From Mycogone perniciosa (taxonomy: Eukaryota > Ascomycota > Sordariomycetes > Hypocreales > Hypocreaceae), in contig JAOALB010000022.1 in assembly GCA_025331125.1 (NCBI GenBank), positions 1-64,000 of the forward strand: a stretch of 64,000 nucleotides of DNA. The letters run 5' to 3'. A program made the translations under genes and the position numbers. This document shows positions 37,132-49,210 of this stretch, piece after piece. The notes under the pieces are model-generated. The model saw only the letters and a program-made list of their open reading frames with translations. It was not told the DNA's origin and searched no databases. Every line of letters begins with the position of its first letter. Positions within the stretch are counted from its first letter, which is position 1.

Positions 37132-38491
37132 GCTACATAGGTTGAATCAGGGGTTTATTATATGAACAATTAAAAATGCGATTTAAAAATATCGATACAA
37201 ATTCAATTTGAGAACAGGACAGGTGCTAAAAGACCTAAAGAGCTTCGTTTAGACACCTTTGAACTTTTAGCAATCAGACTATCTTGTAATCTAAATGTTG
37301 TCTCTCGATTAGCAGCTTCTTTCGCCCCCCTGCACAGCGCACGCATAGACACCTTCTTAGTGGCGGATGTTGTTGTTGATAAGACGATTGCGAAATGCTT
37401 TGACATGAAATGCTTTGCACGCGTGATTCGTTAGAAGAAAATAGAAGACATTGAACGCAAGGCAAAGGCATGGTTATTTCCCCCGTGTATTCCAGCCAAC
37501 TGCATGTCTCGTATTCTTCTGCGTTGGACCAAGGGGTATGGTATATGTCCTAACTCTTAAGAAAATATAACTCTAGAGAAGCTAAGATTGCAGTGCAGTG
37601 TAGTCATCGTCAAAGTATACATCTACAAAAGGTAGGACTCTGTATTCTCTGGAGAGACTAAGATTGCAGTGCAACGCAAATTTGGAAGGCATCGGTGAGG
37701 CTATTAAGGATATAATACTATATATACTCCGTAGAAGCTCTCTGATTTACGAGTAAAAGAACGGAACTCTGGAGAGGCTGAAATTGCAGTGCAGATGGCT
37801 CGGATGTTCTGCTTCAATCTGCAACATGTAAATCGTGTGTAAGTAGGTAATACAGGGAGACTCGTCTTCGACTCATGACATTCACCTCCCCTTAAAATAG
37901 TAACATCACCCACAGACTCACAAATCACAGGCTTCTGCTCTCTCATCAAGTGAATAGTATTGAATTCCATATGCCGAGGCGTGCAGGCCACTAGTGTATT
38001 TCATCATCCGCAAATCAAAGCATGCAAGATATCTCATATCCTCGAAATCAGCCTCCCCCCTTCCCACCACCTTTCCTTGCGCCTGATTTTTTGTTTTTGC
38101 GCATAAGGCTTAGATACCAAAAATAGAAAAAGCTCATCAGTCCATGAGGAATTTCACCAATCGCCAAAAAAAAAGAAGACCTAGCACAAGAGCCTCTCCC
38201 CCCCTACCCCCGGTTCCCATAAAACTCCCTCCCTCTGAATCAGACAGTTTTGCCACACAAGATACATAGATGAAGGAATGAATGGATGAATGAAATGCAT
38301 TTACAAATTTCTGACACTCCCCTTGCTAGTCGTGAAGAAAATATGCCTTGATGTGTTGGGGGGTATATACGCATTAGCACATAGACTTCTTCTATTTCCC
38401 TTTTTTGTCCCCCCCGTCTCTTTGTTCCTCATCAGCGTTCCTCGTCAGTTGAATCTGAGTCAGTGAATGGCCCAACAAAGTTGAATTGTCA
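37132..38491. other. Intergenic region, right side of island
   Basis: 1.36 kb between the NLR 3' end and the Mif2 stop codon. It holds the right-hand copies of the 28-bp repeat and one TACTCCGTA near 37733. Poly-A and C-rich tracts lie near 38160-38220. No gene seen. Confidence 0.5.
37569..37795 (+). repeat. Right array of dispersed 28-bp repeat, 3 copies
   Basis: Copies start near 37569, 37644 and 37763 and have the same orientation as the eight copies at 29040-30030. Cores are GCTAAGATTGCAGTG, ACTAAGATTGCAGTG and GCTGAAATTGCAGTG, each preceded by a CTCTGGAG- or CTCTAGAG-type palindrome. Together the two arrays bracket the kinase/NLR island. Confidence 0.85.
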
Positions 38492-40719
38492 TCACGCCGT
38501 GATGGTAAATTGTGAGGCATCGAGCTGTGCGGCTGATATCTCGCATGCCTGACAGAAGAAGACACGACTAGGATTTTCGTAGTCGTTGGTAATGCTGTAG
38601 TAATTTCCTGTAAAAAAAATTGAAGAGTTAGACATGAGTTCTTCCGTCCTCAAGTTTCATTAACAGCAAGCTCACCTCTCGGCACAAACCACATCCCTCC
38701 CGCTGATATGCGAAACTGTGCCTCATTAATCGTCACCATGACCTTGCCATAGTGCACGAAAAACACCATGTGCATCTTGCGCGAGTTCTTTGGCCGCTTC
38801 TCTCCGCCCGGCGGGAGATCGACCACGCCAGCGCCCATGAACGGCATCGTTAATGTCTTTGCAAACCGGAACGTCGCGTCGCGTATCTCTGATGTTTGTA
38901 CGGCGCGCGCGGAGATGGCGATGCGCTCGTCTGTGACTTGTACAGGTTCGTCATCTGCGGGCGGGTGTTCCTCGTGTTCCGGTTCCCAGAGGACAATCTC
39001 GCCTTCAACGATGCCGGGATTGAGTTCCCACTCTTCGACCTCTTCTTCCTCTGGAACGGGTTTCTTCGGTTTGGGTCGTGGTTTGCCCCGTGATGCATTC
39101 TTGGCCGGTGGTGCTTCCTCAGGCACACGCACAATCTCTTTGATACTGGGCATGACGAATCCATCCTTGTTATGGAACATGTCATTTTGCTCCTCTTCCT
39201 CCAAAATCACCTGCTCACCTCTCCAATAATCAACAGGCTTGTATGAGTGCCGGCCCGATCTCGTCTGCGTCATCACATCCTTGCGCATAGACACCAGGCC
39301 ACGAGACTTGGGCATCGGTGGGCCCTTTTGTAACGCCACAAAAGACGCCTCACCCGCTTCTTCGTCTGCGTCCGCCCTCGCATCTGCATTAGATTTCCGT
39401 CCCAGCCTGCCTCTAGGCTTGGATTTGCTCTCTGCCGGTGCCGGTGCTGGTGCTGGTGGCGGTTGTGTCGCAACGGCTTTACCTTTGTCGATAGATTTTG
39501 CTTTTGATACCACGGCTTTTGATACCACGGCTGTTGATGCCACGGCCTTCGATGGCCCGGCTTTCGACGCTGCTGGTGCTGTTGTGCGTTGTTTTTTCCG
39601 AGGAGCCTCGTCTTCTTCTTCTTCCTCCGCCTGTGCTTGGGGTTCCACGGTAGTGTCGACCCCAGTTGAGCCTCTCGATTTCCGTCGTTTCTTTGAATTT
39701 GACGGAGGATCATCCCGTTGCTGTTGATCCTTTTTCGATGGCCGCCCTCTCCGTCGTTGGGCCGGCGCCTCCTCCTCCTCTTCTTCCGACTCTTCCTCCT
39801 CTTGAGGCGGCTCCTCCTGTGGCTCCTCCTCTTCTGGCTCCTCCTCTTCTGGCTCCTCGGGAACGGATAGATCTTCTGAAGGTAGTCTGACCGGCGCCTT
39901 TTGTGCTGCCTTAGTTTTTGCCTTTGGCGCTGCTTTCGGCTCTGGCTTTGACGCTGCTTTCGCCGGCCTGCCCCGTCCCTTCTTCTTTTGCGTTTCTTTC
40001 ACAGGCTCTTCGTCGTCCTCGTCGGCTTCGGCTTCCGCTCTTGATCCAGGGCCCACGGGGTCGCTCCGCATCGCATCGACCATTTGCATAGAGGCCTCTA
40101 CCATATCATCAATATCCAGATCATCGTCGCCACCCATGACGTCCTCCAGTTCTTCCGACTCGTCCCTGTGATGATGTGAAGTGCCGTTTACTGCTGCCGC
40201 CTTTTGCTTCCCATTGACCTTGGCCTGTTGCTTGCCCTTGAGGGGGGATTGACTTCGAGGGATGGGGTACTGGATGCTTTGCTGGCTCTTCAGCACTGTT
40301 CGGGGGCCGGGTCCGGCGCCTATAACAAAACAAACACTCAGACATCAGTTCTCTTGTTCGGTCGCTCTGTGATAACCGGGAGGCTGGCTGGCTGGCTCAC
40401 TTGATGAAATCTCCATGTCCTCGCTGCCAGAGCCATCTTCTTCGCTGGCGGACTTGCTGCTGCGTGGTGACGAGAAGATAGCCTCAAGGGGCTGCATGCC
40501 GTGCTCATCGCGTACTCCCGAGTCCTTCAAAAAAGCGCCCGTTTTCCTGTGCCAACGATTAGGATTTTTGTTCGTTTCCCGCGTAGTCATCCCCCCCTTG
40601 CAGCTCAATTCGATGTGTTCCGGATAATCGCAAACCTACCGGCCTCGAACACCAAGCTCGTGGAAGCCTTGCTGCTCAGCAGCAGCGCGTCCGCGCTTCC
40701 CGCCGCCACCTCGGGCCAT
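38492..40719 (-). CDS. MIF2: Inner-kinetochore protein CENP-C/Mif2
   Basis: Binds CENP-A nucleosomes and links centromeric chromatin to the outer kinetochore. Exons on the minus strand are 40719-40640, 40546-40401, 40319-38676 and 38607-38492, giving 661 aa. The N-terminus has the Mif2 pattern GVRGRKTG followed by short acidic/Ser stretches. The middle is long, disordered and highly charged, with AT-hook-like RGRP motifs (GRGRPAK, RRGRPSKK) and poly-E runs. The CENP-C signature SGRHSYKPVDYWRGEQ lies near residues 425-445. The C-terminal cupin dimerisation domain ends in the short last exon (GGMWFVPRG joined to NYYSITNDY). Lengths sum to a whole number of codons. Not part of the neighbouring island. 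Confidence 0.93.
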
Positions 40720-41367
40720 TGTCTATCTCTCGATTGCCCTCCACAGAGTGTGCGAGGCTGCGCAGCCAACAGGCGGAAAGCGTCTTCGGCGCCAGAACAA
40801 ATTCCGAATTATTCAGATCGATTAGCTGACGGCCGGCGACGAAATTTGTGCGTTTTGCGCTGGGCGGCAAAAAAGCATTGGATTTGTATGGAGCAATAGC
40901 TTTGACGCGCTTGTTGACGTGTTGGAGAGAGAGATGCGCAACATTTAGCGGTGGGCAGGACAGGGATGTTTGGCCTTGTCGAGTTTTTGGCGGGCCAATT
41001 TTTCGGGCAGCTCCAGCACGTGTTCCTGAGCCCCAGCGGTGAGGTGAGCCTCAAGTTACCTAACGCGTCAAAAAAAAGATGAGACGCGTCGAGGGACATG
41101 CACTAGTACTAGCTAAGAATCAATTAGACGAACCCAAGTCCATGAGCATCGCAACAAAGCGCAATAGAGATTGATCAGCTCTGTTGTTTCTTTCTCCATT
41201 TCTTCCCTTCTTTCTTTCTTTCTTTCGGTTAATTATTCGATATCGAGTACGGTGCCCTCCTCCCAACACTAAACCTCGACGTCTCCAACATCTCCATCTC
41301 CAACACCGCTCCAACAAACGCATAGCTTCAACATCACCAGATTCCTGCAAACAGACAAGCACACAGT
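40720..41367. promoter_or_regulatory. Divergent promoter, MIF2 / RNH201
   Basis: About 650 nt between the divergent start codons of the kinetochore gene (-) and the RNase H2 gene (+). A CTTT repeat run is near 41205-41227 in the leader of RNH201. No specific operator recognised. Confidence 0.5.
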
Positions 41368-42372
41368 ATGGGCACTCCCGATCCAACACCGACGTCAAAA
41401 CCACCATCAGGAACCTTCATCCCTCCCTCTATCCACCACTCCGTCCTCCTCTCCGGCGCAACCTTCTCCCACTTCTCGCCTATCCCGCCCTCTCTCCTCC
41501 CAACCGACCCCTCCGATCCGTCCTCCGCTCCGCCCTGCGTCCTCGGCGTCGACGAAGCCGGTCGCGGCCCCGTTCTCGGCCCCATGGTCTACGGCGTCTT
41601 CTTCCTCCCGACCTCCCTCTCCGACCCTCTCCTGCGCGAAACCCACCACTTCGACGACTCCAAAGTCCTCACCGCCGCCGTCCGCTCCTCGCTCATGGAG
41701 ACGCTCTGCACGCCGGACACAGATCTACATGATTCCTGCGGCTGGGCCACGACCTCCCTATCCGCGAGGGATATCGGCGCAAACATGCTGAAGCCCGCCA
41801 TGTACAATCTGAATGCCCAGGCCATGGATGCGACGGTGGAGCTTATCAAAGCTGTGTTCGCCAAGGGCGTCAACATCCAGGAGATATACGTCGATACCAT
41901 CGGTCCGCCTGCGACGTACCAGGCCAAGCTCCAGCGTATCTTTCCCACCGCCAAAGTCACCGTTGCGAAAAAGGCAGACAGTCTATACGCATGCGTCAGC
42001 GCCGCCTCCGTCTGCGCAAAAGTAACCCGCGACGCTGCCCTGGAAGTCTTGTACCACGGCCGCCAAGCTGCCAACGGAGAGGAGGGAGACGGAACGATGG
42101 AATGGGGCTCGGGGTACCCTTCCGATGCGAAGGCGGTGGGGTGGCTGCGCAGTAACATGCATCCGTTGTTTGGATGGGGTCCGGAGTGTCGGTTTAGTTG
42201 GGGCACGGCGAAGGACATGCTTGAGGGGCATGGCGTCAAGGTGGATTGGCCAGCAGAGGAAGATGGTGAGACAAGGAGAGTGACGGAGTTCTTTGTGTCG
42301 GGCGATCAGACAAAACGAGGCAATGAGTTGACGACATGGTTTGGCACACCGGCGGGTCCAGAAGCATTTTAA
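41368..42372 (+). CDS. RNH201: Ribonuclease H2 catalytic subunit A
   Basis: Cleaves RNA in RNA/DNA hybrids and removes single ribonucleotides from nuclear DNA. Single exon, 334 aa. The catalytic acidic motif VDEAGRGPVLGPM starts at residue 61 (Asp62, Glu63). Further family blocks are HFDDSKVLT, the acidic strand EIYVDTIGPP and KADSLYACVSAASVCAKVTRD, which contribute the remaining metal-binding acids. GSGYPSDAKAVGWL follows. The first 55 residues are Pro/Ser/Thr-rich and probably disordered. The start at 41368 is the first ATG in frame and gives a length in the normal range (about 300-350). Confidence 0.93.
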   Translation: MGTPDPTPTSKPPSGTFIPPSIHHSVLLSGATFSHFSPIPPSLLPTDPSDPSSAPPCVLGVDEAGRGPVLGPMVYGVFFLPTSLSDPLLRETHHFDDSKVLTAAVRSSLMETLCTPDTDLHDSCGWATTSLSARDIGANMLKPAMYNLNAQAMDATVELIKAVFAKGVNIQEIYVDTIGPPATYQAKLQRIFPTAKVTVAKKADSLYACVSAASVCAKVTRDAALEVLYHGRQAANGEEGDGTMEWGSGYPSDAKAVGWLRSNMHPLFGWGPECRFSWGTAKDMLEGHGVKVDWPAEEDGETRRVTEFFVSGDQTKRGNELTTWFGTPAGPEAF

Positions 42373-42664
42373 AAAGGGGTTGCAAATATGGAAGAATTCG
42401 ATGTGGGCAACGACTTGTATATCATGGAGCGATCAAGGGAACATGAGAAAAGGACTGGTTGGTCATTCTGGTGTCAAGATACCGGCGTTAGGATATTTGG
42501 GTTAGTTAATATGTAGTATTTTGATTCGCGTAGACATTACGGAGTACATCGTATCCTATTCGCTATTCATCTCGCAGCACGCCTTCCTTCTTTTCTTCCC
42601 AGCGTGATATGTCTTGTCTTTGTACGTTGAACATTTCTTATTTTTCGTCCGTTGCTATTTTCAT

Positions 42665-45440
42665 TCAGATGTCATCAAGGTTTTCAACCTGGGCCGAGGC
42701 CTTCTTTCCCCGGCTATCCAATGTGTCCAGGCTGATTGCGCTGTCTTGCCTCGGCGGCATCGCCAATGCCTGTCGTGCTGAGTCCGAGTTGGCGACGAAC
42801 TCGCGGAGCTGTTGCTTGGCAATATCTAGACCCTGGTTGACTGCGGCATTGCTTATCTGCATCATAGGGCCGAGCAAGTTGAGTGTGTAGGCAAGATATG
42901 TTCCACCACCAATCATAAGAATGAGAATGCATAGGATTGGGTTTCGCAAAACTAGGAAGGACATTAGCAACCATACATCCTGCCAAGAAGAACTCGAAAA
43001 TACGCAAATACTCACCCATGAAGATTTCGTTCCATCCAAGTACCAGCAGAAGGATATAAAAGTACCATGGAACTTGAGTCATGCCGCCAATGGCACTGCG
43101 TTTGGCCTCAACGTAAACGCCGTCGGCTGTCTTCTTGAACCGCACCACCAGGTCTTGCCGCTTGGTTTCGCTGAGAACGGTCATTTCTTCCTCGAGGCTC
43201 TTACCTTCGTCCTCATCAACACCGCCGATCGGCGCCAGATCCTCCTCGTCGCCGACTTCGACCCCGCTAGGCTGTGGGCCAATAAAGTCAACCAGGCCGG
43301 GAGGAGCAACTGTAGATGCGAGCCTGAATTTAGACAGGAGGGGGATCAGTGTAAGTGTCGATTCTCTGGCTTTGGTATAGATGCCCTCAATGTCATCAGA
43401 AGGCCGCCATATACGTGGCACACCGGCCTCGTCGTACCGGAACTTGTCTTCAAAGTTTTCCCTAAGTTTCAAGAGGATGTTGCCCTCCATGACCTCTTCC
43501 TCGATCTTCTCGCGGAGGCTGACCCAGCTCTTCCGTCGTAGGCGCCACAGGCCGACCTCAACTTCAGCATCGCTGGCGTCGAAGCTCTTGGCTCGAGCGG
43601 CGAAGCGTCCTTCAGCTTCGCTAACGACGCCCGTAAAGACCGCCCAGATTCGATCCCAAAGATCCTTCTCCGTGGCGGGCTTCTCCCCTTCTTCGGGGGC
43701 CCCTGATCCTCCTCTTCCAGATCCTAACTTGTTGAACTCTAGGCCAACGGCATCCCCTAACCGAGACCTGACCCAGCGTTCCACTCGCGTGGCTAGTCGT
43801 CGGATCTCCTCCTTTCGCAGCTTTCCACTGACCTCGTCTAGCTCAGATTCGAAGAGCTGATGCTGAGAGGCGAAGTTGGTCCATGCAACACCCTCGATTG
43901 CCAAGCTGTCAATCTCCACCTTGAAAATCTCCAGCGTCTTCTTCTTCTCATTTGCTACAATTTCTGAAAACTCATAGGCTCCACCAGCTTTCTGCCCAGC
44001 TTTGACCTTGTTTGTGACAGCCTCGCTGAAAGCTGCAACCCCGGCCTTGTGAGCAGCCGCAATCTGTCCTTGGAACAAAGCCTTCAGGCGTCCGTCAACC
44101 TTGCCTTCCAGCTCCTGTTTTTTACGCGTATAAACACCCTTGTGGTAACGGCTGGCCTGTACCTCAAAGGCTCTGAAACATTTTCCACGAGCCTCACTAG
44201 CAGTAGCACCAAGGTCAGGTAGGACGATAGCCTTGCCCAACTTTGACGCCTCGGTCTGCTTCTCCTCGAGGGGAGTAAGGACTATGTCAAACGACACCAA
44301 AACTTCGCGGGAGATCTCATCGCATCGGAACTGAGCAAGAAGCTCTTGCTGGGTAGGCAGATCCAGATCCTTATTATTGACAATCTGATCCCAAATGCCA
44401 TCTGCGTAGGCGGACAAACCGTCCGCGGGGATCCTCCGATGGTACTCGGGTAAGAAGATGCCTCCTTCGAGCTCACTCTCGCCGTGGTCTCCGTTCATTG
44501 CTGATCGGTGTCCAGGGGCAAACCTTGCTCCCAACAGCTTGACCTCGCTCTCGAATTTGTCTCCTTGGAGAATCTTGTGAGGAAGGGCGGCGAAGCCAAA
44601 GTCAAAGTAATCCTCAATGCGAGATTGCTCTAGACCTTGGGGCTTCGAGATTGATGACCAGATCTTGGTCAGATCCTGGATCAGGGTGTTTCGGAGATTG
44701 GCCAATGGCGTTGTTCCAAGGTGGTCACGAATGACAAAGAACAGCAGAGATCTCGGAGTAGAGCTGCAACAAATCGTTAGCATTTAATATATTCGCAGAG
44801 TTTGGAACCATTAGGAGATTTACTTCTTGTCCTTGAGGAAGATCTGCAGGTTCACCTCAAACACCGTCTTGAGCAGGCCCATGTTTGCACCTTGATACAA
44901 ACCAACCTGGTGTTCCCAGATATTGACGATGAGGACTTCGCTGGTAGCCAATGCAAAGAGTGCACTCTTACGCTCAAAGTCCTGGTCCTCGCCACGCTCA
45001 CGACCATCAGTTCCTTCAACATCCATAACAAGAATGTTGTCGGCCATCTTAGTCCCCGCACTCTGCTCACGCTTGTTCTTGGACATCCAGATGCCCTTGG
45101 TCGTCTGCCGGCGCTCGGTCTCGGACATGACGGAAAAGCTGGTGCCAAACAAATGGTTCAGCAGGGTCGACTTGCCGGTAGACTGGGATCCGAAGACGGA
45201 GATGAGGTGGTAGTTGAAGCCTGATTCGGCGACTCGCATAGCCTGGAGATAGTCGTTCAAGTTGGTGCTGCAGCCACGGAAAGTATATCGTTAGCTACAC
45301 GACCTCTAACTGTAGGGGAGCATGGGAAACGTGTTCCCAACAACGCACTTGAACTCCTTGTCCTCATCAATGACCTGAACGCCATGTCCGTAGGTGCCGT
45401 TGGTGGGCTTATCGCCCACCGCCGAGAAGTGGCCATTCAT
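42665..45440 (-). CDS. SEY1: ER-fusion dynamin-like GTPase Sey1
   Basis: Mediates homotypic fusion of ER membranes (RHD3/atlastin class). Exons on the minus strand are 45440-45349, 45267-44824, 44763-43016 and 42951-42665, encoding 856 aa. The GTPase domain shows the P-loop GSQSTGKST at residues 57-65, switch region [11 protein letters not shown], the DxxG motif [13 protein letters not shown] and the RD base motif in [10 protein letters not shown] long helical bundle follows. Two hydrophobic segments near the C-terminus ([18 protein letters not shown] and [18 protein letters not shown]) form the ER hairpin; an intron falls between them. The C-terminal tail is amphipathic. The start [10 protein letters not shown] is the only ATG that leaves a normal N-terminal exon. 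Confidence 0.95.
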
Positions 45441-46221
45441 GATTGCGATATGCACGAGAGCGTAGAAAGTCGAAAAGACATCAGTCCTAGGTTAAAGACA
45501 CAAGAGACTACCGCTCGCTCCAGCTGGAGAAAATTGAATAGGAAAGTGAAGGGTGGTGAATCAGAAAGTCGGTAGGAGAGAGTGGGATGGTCTGTAGTGT
45601 AACCACATATCTGGCCGGACATATGGTCCGGTAGCACAAAGAATGTGGCGCTGTGGCTCACGTGGCTTTGGCATTGTAGCCTCGGCAGCCACGCAACAAA
45701 GCGCATCAGTATGGAACCCCTGCGTTTTGTCTCATAAAGCAGTATGAGGTGTCGTGCATCAGTGCCCAGATTGACGTGCAGTAGATTACCACATGTTGTC
45801 CCACGTCAATGTCGCAGGACACAGATCGTATCTCGATTATGATACTTTGAGCGGTGGGCTTGAATTCGCTCTCTCGGGCTGGTCACTGGTTGATATTTGG
45901 CACTTATGCCTCTACTAATACTGAGTACATATTCAGTTGTCGACTCACAACTTGCCAAGTCGACAGTCCACTTATAGATAATTCACCAATGCATGAATAG
46001 GCCCATTGAGGATCCGATGAGGGGAACTACTGCAAAGATACCCAACAAACTTTTTTCTTTGAACGCATCGCAACTCTGATATGAAGGTCTTTGGATATAG
46101 AGCATCAGCTAAAATGAAACATGGTCGTAATTCTCTACAGTGCAGTATGTGCGTTTATATGCATCTACTTCGAAAAGCGCTATCAACAAAGTGCAATCGG
46201 ATCAAACTCAACCCTCCGCGT
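45441..46221. other. Intergenic, SEY1 promoter side
   Basis: About 780 nt holding the SEY1 promoter and the 3' end of the first GH27 gene. No gene recognised and no repeat family member seen. Confidence 0.5.
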
Positions 46222-47745
46222 CTAAGCACGAGTCAGAGTCAACAAGACACTCTCGCCAGGTCCCAGTCTCGCGCTGACGCCATTGTTTTGCTTGCCAAGA
46301 TCCTTATTGGCCCAAACATCCTTGACCTTGAATGGGCCGTTGATGCCCAGATCGCTCCACGAGGCCGAAACTGTCTGCGTGCCGGAGATGCTGGTGCCGA
46401 AGCCACCCTGGCCTTTGTCGGGGCCGTAGTTGGCAAGCACGACGACAGCATTACCACTGTTGTCAGGACCAGCAATCCAAGCCTGGAGCTGCTTAGCAGC
46501 CTGTCCACCGGTGCCAGGGTTACGCGGCTGAATAGGGTATCGGGCTGTGAAGTCAGCGACGGCCAGGGCTGCCTTGTTGGTGAGCAGGCTCAATCCAAGA
46601 CTATCGATATGCGTAAGATCTGAGCCAGTGATAAGATTGGAGCCCGCTGCGATCCAGTGGGTCATGATCGTCTGTCGTTGGGTGTCTGTGACTCCCGTAA
46701 TCGAGGCACTGTTGCCAACATACATGTTATCCAGATCCGGGTAGACGTTCAGCTGGTCAAAGAACTGCAGTCCAGCCAGGATCCATTGACGATAGTTGTC
46801 AATGGCTCGCTGAACAACCTCCCACTTGACAAAAGTGGAGGCACCACTGTTGTTAATGTCCTGGTCAGTGCGCATGGAATCGGCATTATCGTTCCAGATC
46901 TGGAAGTACTTCTGGGTCCTATCCAGCTTCCAGGAGATGTCCAGACGCATCTGGCGTCCAGTCTGCTTAATGGCTTGGTGCCAGGCCACGACGCAGGCAC
47001 TCTGGTCTGCTGGGAGGTTCTGGCCGTTATCGGGCGAACCGGGGGTAACGAAATCAAGTTTAACAAAGTCGACACCCCTATATGGCAAATGCGGTTAGTC
47101 TCTGTCGATCTTTATCAGGGGTTTGAAACAGCAGTAAGCTGCTGTCAGCACCATATCAAGATTAGCACTTCATAGTATTACATACCAAGACGCAAAGAGG
47201 TCGGCCGCAGCGTTATGCCACTGCTGCACTTCGGGCCGAGTGTAGTCGAAGACACAACGAACGAGGCCTTGGTCGCCAGTGCACACATCACCGATCTTGG
47301 TGTTGGTGTTGAAGATGGTCTTGCCCCTATCGGCGATGAAGGCACCTGGCACAACATAGAGACCGAGCTTCAGGCCCTTGCTGTGAAGGTGGTCTGCCAA
47401 CTGAGGGATGTTGAAGACGGAATTGTCGTAAATGATGCGGCCAAACTCATCGCCGTTTCCGCCGACAGACCAGCCAGAGTCCAAGCTGCAATAGTCGTAG
47501 CCGGGGAGAGAAGCCAGGCGATCACACTGAGCAATGACATGGTCCTGATCGAACCTGAAGCCAGGAAGCGTGGCACCGTTTGCCTGAAGTCCAAACGAGT
47601 TCCAGCCACGAGCTGGGGTCTTGAATCCATTGGGAGTCTGTCCATAGGAGATGACCTTGAGGGCTTTGGCTCGGCTGACATTGGGAGCCGCGAATGCAGC
47701 GGTGGCACCAAGGCCGAGGATCAACGCGGAGGTTAGGCTATGCAT
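46222..47745 (-). CDS. Secreted GH27 alpha-galactosidase (divergent type)
   Basis: Exons 47745-47186 and 47077-46222 on the minus strand give 471 aa. Signal peptide with the ...TAAFAAPNV cleavage region. GH27 fold features are ARGWNSFGLQANG near the start, DSGWSVGGNGDEFGR, and the nucleophile strand GVDFVKLDFV (Asp about 195, created across the intron). The acid/base segment is YPDLDNMYVGN (Asp about 303). A beta-sandwich C-terminal domain ends at the stop. It would release galactose or a related sugar from oligosaccharides or galactomannan outside the cell. It differs clearly from the second GH27 gene and may have another specificity, such as beta-L-arabinopyranosidase activity, which also occurs in this family. 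Part of the alpha-galactoside cluster to 57565. Confidence 0.85.
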
Positions 47746-49210
47746 CGCGATGGCTTTCGATGATGTCTCTGGAAAGCGAACTGGCGAATAGTCGGGCGCG
47801 AACTTGCTGGAATGGATTGTCAGCTTGGTATCCTATTTTGAGGATTTTGTGCAAGGTCTAGCACTTTATAACGTGAATTGAGCTCGGGGCATTGGGCTGG
47901 GGGGGAGACGGATAGACTCACTCAAAACCCACAGTTCTTGATAGAGAAGACTCGTTGAATCGTAGAGCTAATAATCATACTCCCCGGGGACAAGGCAACT
48001 GAGCCGTTTTATACTTTTCCATGACCCCGTAATTTTTAAACTTCTGACCGAATGAGTTGTGATCACCGCTGCTCGTCTTGGCGATCATGGGCCTCTCTGT
48101 GCATTAACATTGCAGCTGGTAACGGGCATTTCGTCGGATTCACTGTGGCTGGGCAACAGGAGCTGGTGAGCTTCGTCAGCGTAGGATACAGACGATATTA
48201 CGTAGTTGCATTGTGGACGGGGTTGGGGTTGGATATCCAATGCCATTGGGTTGGCATTTGCTGACCCACGTGTCTGATCTCGGCACTCAGGCTTTACTAT
48301 TTGTAGTAATAGTACTAGTATGCGAAGGATCAAACTAAGGAAGAACAGGCATAGTGGAAGTGAGAAATCCAATAACATTTCCAGCTTGGGAATCACATGC
48401 AGACGAGACGAGACGGTATTAAGGGGTTTTCTGCAAAGTCCGTACCTCGTACTAATACTATGGAGTATTGCGTGCCGTCTATACTCGTATCGTATAGTGA
48501 AGGTGGGGGGCAAAGGAGCAAACTTGGACGTCAGAATAAAGTGAAAGAAAACGAGGAAATGCAATTCGCAGCGACGGAGACTTGGCAATGACAAGACGGT
48601 TAATTATTCGGATTTCTGTCTTCTTTGCAGCGACTTCCCCTGGCGTAGATATTCCAGGCAGGCCTCCTACCTTCTAATTACAAGGTTCGAACGAGTATCA
48701 CTCCACAACTGCTGCTAGTTACAGCAGCTCGCAGGACAAGAAATGCTAGTACTAGTGCTACCTGCTAATCTCGGATCTGGGTGCGGTTATACCTCGCTCC
48801 GGCGCTAGAGTTGATCAAGGACCGAACCCTTTCATTGGTATCAGACATTGGGATCGGCCTCATATGAATTTCTCCTGCTGTTACTGTTAGTAGTAATATT
48901 GGTAGTACCTTAGTAGTACGGAGTACTAGTACTTATTAATAGTAGTAGTGCGGAGTGCTCTAGGAACCTGAAGGGAAAGTCTCAATCTCCACCCTACTCG
49001 TACCTGCCATCACAACTGCTCCATCCGGGTTGCAACTTACAACTGGAAGGAGATAGAAGTATGCACGCGTAGGATGAAGAATTTTCCGACTGATCGAAAC
49101 AACTTATGTTGCTGCCAATCCATACTACCACAAATACCTGCTCTTCGTTCGTCTTTCTTCTCACTCTTCTCTATTCTCATCAACGCCTCCCTCGTATGCG
49201 ACACTCCCTA
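47746..49210. other. Intergenic region, GH27 promoter side
   Basis: About 1.46 kb containing the promoter of the first GH27 gene and the 3' flank of the Mpv17-like gene. A TCCCCGGGGA palindrome lies near 47980. TACGGAGTA occurs near 48915, with several CTAGTACT-type runs near 48740-48960. A GGTTCGAAC box at 48684 is not part of a tRNA. No gene seen. Confidence 0.5.

Noticed and set aside
38850..40296. Open frames opposite and in other frames of MIF2 (for example 39239-39727 +)
   Set aside because: They arise from the repetitive Glu/Lys/Ala-rich codons of the kinetochore gene and show only low-complexity text.
48684..48692. GGTTCGAAC box resembling a tRNA B-box
   Set aside because: No A-box, no acceptor-stem pairing and no cloverleaf at the right distance upstream.
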